In this document: positions 1 through 10,500 of the stretch, piece after piece | Layout of the letters: every line of letters starts with the position of its first letter | Numbering within the stretch: the stretch's first letter is position 1 | Source of the DNA: Flammula alnicola | Lineage: Eukaryota > Basidiomycota > Agaricomycetes > Agaricales > Strophariaceae | DNA: 64,000 nt | Direction of reading: 5' to 3' | Assembly (NCBI GenBank): GCA_015499995.1 | Contig: JADNRV010000004.1 | Location: forward strand, 1-64,000 | Made by a program: the position numbers and the translations under genes | The notes under the pieces: model-generated | Seen by the model: only the letters and a program-made list of their open reading frames with translations | Databases searched by the model: none | Told to the model about the DNA's origin: nothing

Positions 1-3000
1 AAGGAGCGGCGTTGGAAGGCTTCCAGAGCGACTAGACAATAAAAACTCGGCCAGCGAGGTGAGGAAGGAAAATTAGGATAGTGGGTGTCTGACCGACGAC
101 CTAAGTTTGTATGACGCCTGGGCTAGCCTTCACGACAGACATGAGACTCTTGATTGTCAGCCACGAAAGTGTCCTTAGCCGGAACGCCGATGCCAGTGCG
201 CCAAGCTCCCCAGTTGCAGGATTGGTTGAAATCGTGCGATCCTCTGCCACATCTGGATCCATTTAACTATGTAGGACAGTGGTTAAAGCAAGCGTCCCGT
301 TAGAACCCGTCAATGCTATCAACAAATTTTGGCAAAAATTTGCCTACAACAACAAAGGATGTGATAAGCGGTTTTCTGAAGAAGACAAGAATAAGAAAAA
401 GGGGGGCGTACTTCTTGGGTGACATTAAAAATGTCAATTCGCGCGAACTCAGGAATAGGTTCGTTGGCGGCATGAGCCAAAAACCACATCCATCGGCGAA
501 TATATGTGCAAGCACGAGGTTCCCGGGTACCGGTTGCCTCTAGCTCGGGCATGTAGTTGGCCTAGGATAAAACAAACGACATAAATAAAATGAACACAAG
601 GGAAACTAAGCACGCACCATGAGGGGGGCTACCTGAGCCAAGACCCGCGAAGCTGCAGAAACGTGTCGAGTTTCTGGGGTAAGAGCAAACCAAATCAGCT
701 TTTGACTGAGGAAGGTCCAGGCTGGCTGCAGGGATGCATAAAGAGGAGAAGGCATGACTGATATGACAAGCAGCGGCGGGGATAGGACAGCGAAGTGGTT
801 GTTGACAGTAGTGGCGAGAGAGGGCGAAAGTGTTGGAGTCTATAGGAGCGCGTATGTCCAGTTTATATACACGGGCCAAGACGAAGCTTCCGAGACCGCA
901 CCGAGTCACAGACTACAACCGAATGATGATAATGGAGCGCGATTCTTCACATTCACCAAGAAAGAAGCCGCAGGATATGTTAAAACCTGATAGAATCAGT
1001 TCTGTAGCCTTTCAAGGAAAGCGGACTCATTAGAAGCGCTTACTGATGATCAGGGTCAGCAACGGTTAAGGAAACTATTCCTAGGATGGAAAGACCTTAG
1101 AACACGAGTTGGCAACTTAAGAAAGTTTGCTAGGCAGGAAGTCTTCACCGTGCTTCTCATTACAACGGCAAGCTTTGCCGTGAGAACATAGGCGCTCCTA
1201 AAGGATTGCATAGGCAAATGTTGAACGAAGAAACAAATGAAAGAGACCCTTGATAGTGTGCGATATGGTTGACTGGGGACAGTCAATATCTAAGTTGGGG
1301 GGAGATGAAGAGACCGCGAGCGGCTAGCTGTGAACGGACTACCATTTTCTTACCTGAGCTATTTTTAGCACTTAGTAAAGCTTATAATGTAGTCTAAATG
1401 TTACAAGTCCGGACATTACAATGACAAGGCTACTAAGGACTAGAGGAAACTATGCAAGATAACGAGGAATGCGCGGTTTAATAAAGACATTATCATTAGT
1501 AACTATTGAGATACTAGTCAATACATCTAATGAAGTGTACGGAAATAGGCGCCTTTCAGTAATGTCTTAACCATCCGGCCTATACAGCGAGGGCGCGGAT
1601 CTCTAGATTAAAGAACGGACATCTAGGCACACTACAGGACAGGTCGCGTGACATTGCCGAAGGCATCGAGGACAGTGGAGCAGCCGGGGTAAAGCAGACG
1701 CCCATAGACGCGCCTGTAGCAACGCCGATCAAAGCTCGGATCAAAGGGATACCAAATTGGGAACACATACCATATCGGGTAATAACTGGGTACAGGAAGA
1801 TTTCCGGGGTGCATAACTCGACACAGCGAGATCCCAGATGCACGCCGAAGGTACCAAGATACCGGGTACAAAGGACGAAGGGTTACAACCCTAATCACGA
1901 GCATTATCTCGGACAGAACGTGCGTGGATTGCCCGAGCGTCTCCGACGAGATGTAGGCGCGTCTATGCTCCGGTCAGTCTATAGCCAATGACAGGACAAG
2001 ATACCAATGAAAACGAAAGGTCATGAGCCTGTATACCACGCGGTCGAGGAGGATTAAGTCTTAGGCGCTTAAGTTAGCCGAACCGACGACGATCTGAGCT
2101 CCCGATCCAACCAAAAAGGCATGATTGAGCGGATGAGCGCGGAAACTGTACTCCACAAGGCCGCCGCTCGCGCACAAATGCCCATGAAATCTCTATATTC
2201 TCGTCATTGCGTCTATGTAATAATATATCGTCTCAGTAGTATATAAGCAGCCCTGTAACACCGTAGAAGACAAGCAATTTACCACCCACGAGATACAAGC
2301 GCTTAAGAATTATATCTTAAGTGTTTCACCTCTAAGTACCAAGTAGCTTCAAAGCGAGAGTCCCATAATATAAAAAGAAACCAAGTAACGATATAAACGA
2401 ACTGTTAAGACGAGAACGCGTGTCTAAGTGATTCGCCAAGACAAGTAAAGAGAGTTATAAGCCAAGGAACCTGTCTAAGTGACTTGTTCAAAACCTACCC
2501 TTTGTCAAAGGACATCTGGGGACCTGGACTGTAGTGTCGGTGGACGAAAGCGTCTACGCGCCTCTGGCCATTGTTAAGGGACTGTAGTGTCGGCGGATCA
2601 GACATCTGCGCGCCTCTTTCCACAAGTATAGTTTTTGAGACAAGTAAAGACAAGTTAAAGGGCATAGAGCCATCTTCTCAATTGGAGAACAAGACAAAGC
2701 GAGATCAGTTAGCAGTTTGTGCATAGAGCACTAGTTTCCGAGTACCAGACCAGAATTTACACAAGTCTATTGGACTTAAAACGACCCATTGGCTATAAAC
2801 GCGCCTAAGGCCTTGCCTGAGCCGTTGTATAGTTAAACACCTTCTTTTATCGCACACCTACTATCAGGTATCGATATTATAAAACTATTATCCTCCCCTT
2901 GGACGAACTAAGTCAACTAAACATTGATTTGGGTGTTTGAGTGTAGTAAAGTAGTTATTTAAAAGTGAAGCAAGTCGGATTTGATAGTATCTCTCTAATA

Positions 3001-3060
3001 GACATTACAAAGTCTATTGAAAGCGACTACTTGATTATCTAGTAGTTCACACACACCCCG
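1..3060. other. Gene-poor DNA, no supported gene
   Basis: Only short overlapping open frames without recognisable motifs occur here. The stretch is AT-rich and adjoins the truncated end of a Penelope-like reverse transcriptase, so it is probably decayed repeat DNA. I saw no telomeric TTAGGG tracts, tRNA or rRNA. Confidence 0.5.
2526..2631. repeat. Two-unit 53-bp tandem repeat
   Basis: Two adjacent diverged units start with the same 15 bases (GGACTGTAGTGTCGG) at 2526 and 2579 and share a GCGCCTCT core. It lies in otherwise featureless DNA. Function unknown. Confidence 0.6.
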
Positions 3061-3062
3061 CA

Positions 3063-4283
3063 CTAAGCATCTTTATCGGGTGCGAGTGCAGTGCCCATAG
3101 CAGTCCCAATTACCTGGCGGAAGGTGTTGCCCGAGAAGGCTACGTAGTTAAACTGCAGGACCATTCTCATTAAGAGGATGGTTAGCTCATCGAGGGATTT
3201 AACCTCAAGTTTAACGGCTTCTTCCAGTGTCGTGAAGAACATTGGAGAAACCCCCAGTATTGATGCAATTTTTCGGATGCCATCCTCAATTGGAATATTG
3301 GGATACATCGCAACTACATCACCGGATACAAGCCAAACTTCTTTCCCGATGGGCATCTTGACGTCAAGGATTTGACGGCAAAAAGTCTTTGAATCTGGGA
3401 GGATCCAAGGAAATAGGGGCAGGAGGGGCTTTAGGCGAAAATCCACCCAAGCGGACGCATTTGCCAACAATGTGCCAAAAGTTGGGACAATTGGTCGCGC
3501 AGAAATAGGGAGTTTGTGGATCTTTGGTATCACCTTTAGAACTGGGACCTTTGTGACATGGTTCTCAATAGGATCGAGTAGCCATGTGAGTTGCTGCCAT
3601 GTAAGAAGGTTTGACGCCTTCTTGACAATTGTCTCAAGGGACGTGGACAGCAATTCATGGTCCGGTTCTTCCTCGATATACGAGGGGTTGAGAAGGAGTT
3701 TGAGACCATTCTCTTGGTACCAATCGGTGGAGACAAGACAGAGCCCAAGATTCTTGTCAGATGGAAGGGCAACGATCCTTTCATCTTTGAGAATTTGTAA
3801 GAGCTTGTTAAGTTCTTTATGATTGATATTTGGGCGAACGTGAAGTGTCTGGCGGTCAAGCACTTGTACTTCAAGCAGTTCACGGGCCCGTTGGAGAGCG
3901 AGTTCAACATGGAGGAGCATTTTAGGTGCTTCCGCCTCGGGATTTGGGATGTGGAACTTTGCTACATAGCGCGGTTGTCCCGTATCAAGGTCGGGGTTAA
4001 GTCCTTGCATAATAGTGAGGGCTCGCGCTTTGCGAGCCTTCTCAGAAAGTCTTAACCGTCGCTCAAAGTCACTAAACGCAAGGCTAACTGATTCGACGGA
4101 GGTCTTTTTAGGCCTGGGTACAAATTTGGAGTTCAGCGCCAGCATTTTGACTTGCTCATAGCTCAATTTCACACTGGTCATGTTATGAAATGTACGGTTT
4201 GTGATTCGCGTATCATAGAATAACGGGGACATGCGTGCAGTGACAAATCGGCTTTGTAGAGTTAAAGGTGCAGAAAAAAACAT
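3063..4283 (-). pseudogene. Penelope-like retroelement reverse transcriptase, 3'-truncated
   Basis: This open frame of 406 residues has Penelope-like reverse transcriptase motifs in order. They are an LPSDKNLG block near residue 178, a PKIHK...RPIVP block near 250, the catalytic-Asp block SGDVVAMYPNIPI near 330 and a GTAMGTALAP block at the end. The frame stops four residues after ALAP, before the motif that normally carries the two catalytic aspartates, and no GIY-YIG endonuclease follows. The copy is therefore catalytically dead and truncated. Endonuclease-lacking Penelope-like elements are known from basidiomycetes, often near telomeres, but no telomeric repeat is visible here. The family call is fairly sure; the subclade is inference. 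Confidence 0.72.
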
Positions 4284-4384
4284 AGGGGGGTACGTGTCAG
4301 GCTTTAAGCGATGAAACTTGGTCCCAGGCGGAGGTGTCCAGGTCGTGACGAGGTGAGGTATCGCGGGCGGCGTGTACGAAGCGT

Positions 4385-4699
4385 CTAGTCGGAGTCGTTT
4401 GACTCCGAGCGTTTCGACTTCTTCGATTTCGCCTTCCCTCCTTTCCCTTGCGCGGACGCCTCCTTTTCTTTTCCTTTTCCTTTTCCGTTTCCATTCTCCG
4501 CCGAGTCCTTGTCCTTTTTCTTCGATGCCGCAGCTTTCGAAGACGACGCCGAAGCGATCGGGGGTTGGGACGAAGAGGGTGCTGGATTCGGTTTGTTCTT
4601 CTTCTTCTTCTTCTTGTTCGACTCGGTGTCATGAATGGGGAGATCCCGACCTGACAGTATCCAAAGTAAGGCTAGCACACTCACATCCTTGATTATCAT
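4385..4699 (-). CDS. Lys/Ser-rich open frame, possible 3' exon of an interrupted gene
   Basis: This 104-codon frame has a polylysine run, a Ser/Ala/Pro stretch and a Lys/Gly/Glu-rich tail of low complexity. The opposite strand is also open over the same biased sequence. A good splice acceptor (CTGTCAG) lies at about 4657 on the minus strand, just before the charged part, so this could be the last exon of a gene whose upstream part lay beyond the later copia insertion. I recognise no family, and it may be non-coding. Confidence 0.22.
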   Translation of the reverse strand: MIIKDVSVLALLWILSGRDLPIHDTESNKKKKKKNKPNPAPSSSQPPIASASSSKAAASKKKDKDSAENGNGKGKGKEKEASAQGKGGKAKSKKSKRSESNDSD

Positions 4700-5022
4700 T
4701 AGAGTTCGGTTATGAAAATTCGCCGTGTCAGTGATTTGACTGGTTGGGGTTGGTGGGGCACCGTGAGAATCATTCTACCTTTCAAATCTCGCTCGGAGGA
4801 AAGTTCAAGGGAAGTTGCAAACAAGTTGCAAACAACCTGTATTCACTACCCTCTACCACGCCTGGTACAATCTTGGCGAAATCTTGATTGATCTGACCTC
4901 TGTCCTTATCTACATTCATGCGTTCGAGTTCAGAGTTCGGGCAATGAGAAGAACCGAACTGTCAATGAACTGAAATTTCTTCGAGTCAGCGTCAACCCCC
5001 AACAGGATGCAATTGGCACCAT
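4700..5022. other. Intergenic DNA left of the copia insertion
   Basis: No gene is visible. The stretch ends in a TATATAAA-like sequence that served as the copia target. Confidence 0.5.
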
Positions 5023-5027
5023 ATAAA
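5023..5027. repeat. Copia target-site duplication, left copy (ATAAA)
   Basis: The five bases ATAAA directly precede the 5' LTR and recur directly after the 3' LTR at 10496-10500. This length is typical of copia integrase and sets the element boundaries exactly. Confidence 0.92.
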
Positions 5028-5439
5028 TGTTGGAGTTGCACATGCAAACCGTCACGAGATGGGCGCACGGCGAGCATTGCGTCGCCGTGCGTATGGACTA
5101 TTCCTTTCTTTGCAAGTATTTTACTTCCGTCTTAACTACTCTACATCTCGTTGGCCTCTTGGCCAGTTACACATTACCTATGATTTCTTAACGTACTGCG
5201 TCGGGACTCCGTCGCCTATACCTTAGCCGTTTCCCGATGTTCGTAGCACACTTATACCGTAGTGTCTCGATTTCGCTCCCCTCAGTCTTTGCCCCCAACG
5301 ACTGAGGTGAGAACTTATTTTACTTTACTGTTTGTATACTTTTACTTACGATATCCTAGCATATTACTATCTAGGTATCTATGAATCTATTCAGTCTTTG
5401 CCCCCAACGACTGAGCATATTACTATCTAGATTCCTACA
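5028..5439 (+). repeat. Copia 5' LTR (412 bp)
   Basis: It starts TG and ends CA and matches the 3' LTR at 10084-10495. Two copies of a hairpin-forming segment (AGTC, a C-rich loop, then GACTGAG) lie near 5282 and 5392, and a repeated block AGCATATTACTATCTAG occurs near the 3' end. The LTR should hold promoter and polyadenylation signals; no clear TATA box was found. Confidence 0.95.
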
Positions 5440-5452
5440 GGTTATGGGCCCC
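5440..5452 (+). promoter_or_regulatory. Primer-binding site, initiator-Met tRNA half-molecule type
   Basis: GGTTATGGGCCCC follows the 5' LTR without a gap. Its complement reads GGGCCCATAACC, which matches the anticodon arm of fungal initiator tRNA-Met (CAT anticodon) rather than the tRNA 3' end. Drosophila copia and yeast Ty5 prime from such an internal half-tRNA. The match to this host's own tRNA is inferred. Confidence 0.68.
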
Positions 5453-5516
5453 GCCCCCTGCATCTAAACTCGTTATAAGCTCGTTGTTAAACCTCGAAAT
5501 TTTATCTATCCTTACC

Positions 5517-8500
5517 ATGTCTCAGTCAACCACATCCCTCTCTGATACCCTTCCATCTACCGTCCCCAAGCTTGAGCTGAAGGGCTCGAACTGGGCCGTC
5601 TTCGCCGTCCGTTTCCAGGATGCGATCGAGGCCAAGGGTTTCTGGAACCACTTCGATGGCACGTCGACCCGTCCAGTTCTTCGGACGCCGACACCCGAGA
5701 TCACGACGACAGCGCCCGACGGCACTACGACAACCATCCCAGCTGTCGCAGCCCCAACGGCCGACGAGATCACAGCCCAGAAGCAGTGGGACAAGGACGA
5801 GTTGTCCGCCAAGTCCCTGCTGACCCAGAAGATCCCTGATTCGACCTTGATGCAAGTGCACGCGAAGAGGACTGTTCGCGAGCGCTGGGAAGCCATCGTC
5901 GATGAGTACACCAAGAAGGGTGCCTACGCACAGACAGATCTTCGCGCGCGTTTCCTCGAGTCCAAGTGTCCGGACAAGGGCAATGTTCGTGAGTTCCTCG
6001 AGTCCTTGCGCGTCAAGCGCGAGGAACTGGCATCTGTCGGGGTTGCTATCAGCCAACAAGACTATATTTCGACTATTCTTCAGTCACTTCCCGCTGCACT
6101 ATCCAACTTCGCTTCTTCGACGCTAGCCGCAGCGCGCATGTTTGCGCCAGCTGGCACCACCCCTACCGCGGACCCGAATGCCTTGATCACGATGATCTCG
6201 GAGGAGTATGAGCGCCAGAAGGCGCAGCACTCTCGTCGCGGTGGAAAGGCGAAGGCTGACGAAAAGGACGATGAAGCCATGGCTGTCACATCATCGTCGT
6301 CGTCGTCGTGGAAAGGGAAAGGTGGCCGTGGAAAGGGAAAAGTGAACGTCACTTGCTGGAACTGCGGCGAGAAGGGTCACTTCAAGAGTCAGTGCACGAA
6401 GCCGCCGAAGGCTGGCTCCAGCTCCAAGGACTCAAAGGACGACAAGAGGAAGGGGAAGGAGAAGGACTCGGAAAAGGCTAACGTCGTGCAGGAGGATTGT
6501 TCGGACAGCGACGGTGTGTTCGCCGTCAGCTGTGAGACCGAATCCGAGGCAGAGTCTGATGACTCGATGCCCGACGGGGGTGCCGACATGGACCCAACCT
6601 CCTGCGGAGTCTCTGTGGCCGATGTTGACTGGTTTTCGGAGGTGGGAAGTGATGCGGGCGAATTTGAAGACGCAGGATGGGAGTCGGATACTTCTCTGGA
6701 GATCGAGGATCAGCATTGGGATAGAATCGACGTGGCGGCCGCTTACCTCCATGGTCAGGTTATCCCTGATAATGCCCCTCGTGTCGAGATCTACGACTCG
6801 GGCACCACTCGCCATATTTCGCCATACCGAAATGACTTCGGTGACTTCACAGATACCCCCACTCGACGTCTTCGTGCTGCCAATCAGCAAGGTTTCAGCG
6901 CTACTGGGACCGGCGAGCTCAACATCAGCGTACCTAATGGTGCAAATGCCTCGAACCTCACGCTCAATGAGGTCCTCTATTCCCCCGAAGTCGGTTACAC
7001 CCTCGTATCCATCGGGAAGCTCGACGACCTTGGTTTCGACATAAATTTCTCCCGCGGTTTCTGTACTATCAAGAATCCAGAGGGCATCCAGGTCGGCAAG
7101 GTGCCGAAGAATGCGAAAGGCTTGTATCGTGTTGAGCACGATGCTCCCGATGTGGAGTACTCTGTGAATGCTGTCGAAACAATCTCGTTAGACCAGCTAC
7201 ATCGGCGGATGGGTCATATCTCACCTGCAACTGCAAAGCGCTTGGTCGATAATGGCTTTGTAACTGGTATCCGCCTCGAAAAGTCTTCATTTTCTCCAGA
7301 TCATTTCTTCTGCGAGTCGTGCGTGTACGCGAAGGCGACGAGGAAGCCGGTGGCGAAGGAGAGAGGAGGCGAGAGGGCGAAGGAGTTTGGTGACGAAATC
7401 CATTCCGACCTTTGGGGACCCGCGCCTGTCGAATCGAAAGGTGGTCGTCGTTATTATGTAACCTACGTGGACGACTGCACACGACTCACCAACCTCTACC
7501 TCCTTCGCAAGAAAAATGAAACCCCTGACTCATACAAGGAGTACGAGGCGTGGGTTGAGACGCAGCTTGGAAAGCGTATCAAGGTCCTACATTCTGATCA
7601 GGGCGGTGAATATGATGGGAAGGAGTTTATCCTTTACCTGAAGTCCAAGGGTACGCGCCAGAAACAAACCGTCCATGACACGTCTGCTGAGAATGGGGTT
7701 GCCGAACGTCGAAATAGGACCATCGTCGAGCGGATTCGGGCATTGTTACATGCCAGCGGTCTCCCTCGGTCTCTGTGGGGTGAGGCAGCCCGTCATGTCG
7801 TCTGGTTGCTTAACCGCACTTCGACGAAAGCATTGGATGGTAAAACCCCCTATGAGGCGGCTTTTGGGAAGAAGCCGGACCTGAGCCAGGTGCGAGAGTG
7901 GGGCGAAAAGGTGTGGGTGCGTTTGGAGAAGGGAAATAAGTTGGGAGGAAGAGTCGAGGAGGGGCGTTGGTTAGGGATAGACGAGAAGAGGAGGGGTGTA
8001 AGGGTGTACTGGTCATCAAGGAGATCGATTACGGTGGAGCGCAATGTCTATTATGACAAGACGGGGATGTCAGCAGCTCGTTTCGAGGGGGAGGAATGGG
8101 AATTTATCGAAACGAAAGCCGACGAACCTTTGAAAACTCCACCTAAAGCCGATTCTGGGCCTTCTGTATCCACTTCCACTTCCGCGACACCTGTCAGCAA
8201 TATCCCAGCTGCTCCAACCCCTTCTGAAACGAATTCTGAGTCCCACGACTCTGCTTCTGAGACCGAATCGCGCCCGAAACGTAACAGAAAGCCCACTCGC
8301 AAGGTCCAAGACATCCTCGCGGGTCGCGCAGTTGCGTCGAATCGTCCTAGTGCACCTAAAGTTGCTCGTGGTGTGCAGCTACCGTCTCCAGAATTAGCGC
8401 GAGGAGCGGAGGATGCTGCGATTGAGGGTGAGGAGGTTAACGGATGGGAGTTTGCGGATGATTTTGAGGACGAGTGGGCGATGGTGGCGGAGATAAGTGA

Positions 8501-10076
8501 AGCCGAGGCATTGGAACCTCGTACACTTGCCGAGGCGAAGGCGCGGCCGGATTGGAAGCTGTGGGAGAAGGCGATAGAGGAGGAGTTAGGAGTTTTGAAG
8601 GCGGCTGGGACATGGAAACTCGTCGACGCACCTCCAGGAGCCAATATCGTGGGCTCTAAATGGGTTTTTCGAGCCAAGAAGGATGCGCAGGGCAACGTCG
8701 TCCGCTACAAGGCTCGTTTGGTTGCGCAGGGTTTCTCGCAAGTCCCAGGAGTCGAGTATTTCGACACGTTCGCACCCGTGGCTCGTTTGGCATCTATTCG
8801 TGCTGTACTCGCGATGGCAGCTGTCAACGATTGGGAAATTCATCAGATTGACGTCAAGGGTGCATACCTAAATGGTCAACTTACCTCCCAAGAAGTCATC
8901 TACATGCGGCAGCCGCCAGGCTACGCGGACCCCGAGCACATCAAGAAGGTCTGCCGTCTCATCAAAACTCTGTACGGATTGAAGCAGTCGGGGCGAAGGT
9001 GGTATCAGCGGCTGGTGGAGATCATGAAGTTGTTGGGATTCACGGTGTGCGACGTCGACCAGGCAGTTTTCTTCAAGCGTCGAGGAAAGGACTTGGTCAT
9101 TGTCTTGGTTCATGTTGATGACTGCACCATCGTGGCCACCGCACTGCCACTGATCGAGTCCCTGAAGGCTGAGATCGCCAAGCACGTTGACATCACTGAT
9201 CTCGGAGAACTCCACTGGCTTCTCGGGATCGAAGTCCGACGAATCCGTGAAGAACGTCGTTTATTCCTTTCTCAACGTTCTTACCTCGAGTCGATTATCC
9301 GCCGCTATGGGTTCGAAGACCTCAAGCCCGTCTCTATTCCCATGGACCCCAACATACGCCTTACCTCCGACCAGTCGCCGTCAACGACGCAGGAATTCGC
9401 GAAGATGCGCGATATTCCCTATCACGAAGCCGTTGGTTCTCTGATGTACGCGTCTCTAGGTACTCGCCCCGACATCACCTACGCAGTTCAGGCTGTCTCT
9501 CGTTTTACCTCGAAGCCTGGTGTGGTGCATTGGGATGCCGTCAAGCGCATTTTCCGCTACCTGAGTGGAACGAAGGATCTGTGGCTGTCATATGGAGGAC
9601 AGCAGAAGGAGTTGGTTGGATTTGCGGACGCGGATGGGAATATGGCAGAGGATCGTCATGCGATCTCAGGGTACGCTTTTATTCTTCACGGCGGCGCTGT
9701 TTCTTGGACCACGAAGCGCCAAGAAATCATTTCCCTCTCCACCACGGAATCCGAGTACGTTGCCGCCACTCACGCCGCAAAGGAAGCTTTGTGGCTTCGT
9801 TCCCTTATCTCTCAACTCTTCGACATGAAGATGGACCCCACCACGTTATTCTCAGACAACCAGTCTGCTATCGCACTCACCAAAGACCACCAGTACCACG
9901 CCCGCACAAAGCATATCGATATACGCTTCCATTTCATCCGCTGGATTGTCGAAAATGGATCTCTTCGCCTCGTTTATTGTCCCACCGACGATATGGTCGC
10001 CGACACCTTAACCAAGGCCCTCCCCTCGCCGAAGGTCAAGCATTTCGCAGCTGAACTAGGCCTCGTATCGGTTTGA
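5517..10076 (+). CDS. Copia gag-pol polyprotein
   Basis: The polyprotein has about 1519 residues from the ATG at 5517; an in-frame ATG at 5484 is also possible. It carries a Gag region (about 20-240), a CCHC zinc knuckle CWNCGEKGHFKSQC near 280, and an aspartic protease motif YDSGTT near 427. A GAG-pre-integrase domain with LHRRMGH lies near 560. The integrase core has HSD near 629, HSDQGGEY near 692 and ENGVAERRNRTI further on. The copia-type reverse transcriptase has the catalytic VHVDD near 1198. RNase H is at about 1360-1490 with TTESEY and DNQSAI. The single frame has no stop or shift, so Gag and Pol are fused. All catalytic residues I can check are present. The stop codon overlaps the polypurine tract. 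Confidence 0.95.
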   Translation: MSQSTTSLSDTLPSTVPKLELKGSNWAVFAVRFQDAIEAKGFWNHFDGTSTRPVLRTPTPEITTTAPDGTTTTIPAVAAPTADEITAQKQWDKDELSAKSLLTQKIPDSTLMQVHAKRTVRERWEAIVDEYTKKGAYAQTDLRARFLESKCPDKGNVREFLESLRVKREELASVGVAISQQDYISTILQSLPAALSNFASSTLAAARMFAPAGTTPTADPNALITMISEEYERQKAQHSRRGGKAKADEKDDEAMAVTSSSSSSWKGKGGRGKGKVNVTCWNCGEKGHFKSQCTKPPKAGSSSKDSKDDKRKGKEKDSEKANVVQEDCSDSDGVFAVSCETESEAESDDSMPDGGADMDPTSCGVSVADVDWFSEVGSDAGEFEDAGWESDTSLEIEDQHWDRIDVAAAYLHGQVIPDNAPRVEIYDSGTTRHISPYRNDFGDFTDTPTRRLRAANQQGFSATGTGELNISVPNGANASNLTLNEVLYSPEVGYTLVSIGKLDDLGFDINFSRGFCTIKNPEGIQVGKVPKNAKGLYRVEHDAPDVEYSVNAVETISLDQLHRRMGHISPATAKRLVDNGFVTGIRLEKSSFSPDHFFCESCVYAKATRKPVAKERGGERAKEFGDEIHSDLWGPAPVESKGGRRYYVTYVDDCTRLTNLYLLRKKNETPDSYKEYEAWVETQLGKRIKVLHSDQGGEYDGKEFILYLKSKGTRQKQTVHDTSAENGVAERRNRTIVERIRALLHASGLPRSLWGEAARHVVWLLNRTSTKALDGKTPYEAAFGKKPDLSQVREWGEKVWVRLEKGNKLGGRVEEGRWLGIDEKRRGVRVYWSSRRSITVERNVYYDKTGMSAARFEGEEWEFIETKADEPLKTPPKADSGPSVSTSTSATPVSNIPAAPTPSETNSESHDSASETESRPKRNRKPTRKVQDILAGRAVASNRPSAPKVARGVQLPSPELARGAEDAAIEGEEVNGWEFADDFEDEWAMVAEISEAEALEPRTLAEAKARPDWKLWEKAIEEELGVLKAAGTWKLVDAPPGANIVGSKWVFRAKKDAQGNVVRYKARLVAQGFSQVPGVEYFDTFAPVARLASIRAVLAMAAVNDWEIHQIDVKGAYLNGQLTSQEVIYMRQPPGYADPEHIKKVCRLIKTLYGLKQSGRRWYQRLVEIMKLLGFTVCDVDQAVFFKRRGKDLVIVLVHVDDCTIVATALPLIESLKAEIAKHVDITDLGELHWLLGIEVRRIREERRLFLSQRSYLESIIRRYGFEDLKPVSIPMDPNIRLTSDQSPSTTQEFAKMRDIPYHEAVGSLMYASLGTRPDITYAVQAVSRFTSKPGVVHWDAVKRIFRYLSGTKDLWLSYGGQQKELVGFADADGNMAEDRHAISGYAFILHGGAVSWTTKRQEIISLSTTESEYVAATHAAKEALWLRSLISQLFDMKMDPTTLFSDNQSAIALTKDHQYHARTKHIDIRFHFIRWIVENGSLRLVYCPTDDMVADTLTKALPSPKVKHFAAELGLVSV

Positions 10077-10083
10077 GGGGGAG
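10075..10083 (+). promoter_or_regulatory. Polypurine tract of the copia element
   Basis: The purine run GAGGGGGAG ends at the base before the 3' LTR and overlaps the gag-pol stop codon. It is the expected plus-strand primer site. Confidence 0.85.
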
Positions 10084-10495
10084 TGTTGGAGTTGCACATG
10101 CAAACCGTCACGAGATGGGCGCACGGCGAGCATTGCGTCGCCGTGCGTATGGACTATTCCTTTCTTTGCAAGTATTTTACTTCCGTCTTAACTACTCTAC
10201 ATCTCGTTGGCCTCTTGGCCAGTTACACATTACCTATGATTTCTTAACGTACTGCGTCGGGACTCCGTCGCCTATACCTTAGCCGTTTCCCGATGTTCGT
10301 AGCACACTTATACCGTAGTGTCTCGATTTCGCTCCCCTCAGTCTTTGCCCCCAACGACTGAGGTGAGAACTTATTTTACTTTACTGTTTGTATACTTTTA
10401 CTTACGATATCCTAGCATATTACTATCTAGGTATCTATGAATCTATTCAGTCTTTGCCCCCAACGACTGAGCATATTACTATCTAGATTCCTACA
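10084..10495 (+). repeat. Copia 3' LTR (412 bp)
   Basis: It is the same sequence as the 5' LTR, with no difference seen on direct comparison, and is followed by the ATAAA duplication. Confidence 0.95.
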
Positions 10496-10500
10496 ATAAA
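10496..10500. repeat. Copia target-site duplication, right copy (ATAAA)
   Basis: This is the second copy of the five-base target duplication. Confidence 0.92.

Larger units (their letters stand above)
5028..10495 (+). mobile_element. Complete Ty1/copia LTR retrotransposon, 5468 bp
   Basis: Two 412-bp LTRs, identical base for base as far as I can read, begin TGTTGG and end CTACA and are flanked by ATAAA duplications. Between them lie a tRNA-iMet-like primer site, one uninterrupted gag-pol frame with every copia domain, and a polypurine tract abutting the 3' LTR. The domain order (integrase before reverse transcriptase) defines the copia superfamily. Identical LTRs and an intact frame imply a very recent and possibly still mobile insertion. 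Confidence 0.96.

Noticed and set aside
1..3060. Possible telomeric or subtelomeric repeat tract next to the Penelope-like element
   Set aside because: No TTAGGG or CCCTAA arrays were seen on either strand.
4372..4692. Plus-strand frame rich in Ser/Leu/Phe opposite the Lys-rich frame
   Set aside because: It is the complement of a biased purine/pyrimidine tract and has no motif.
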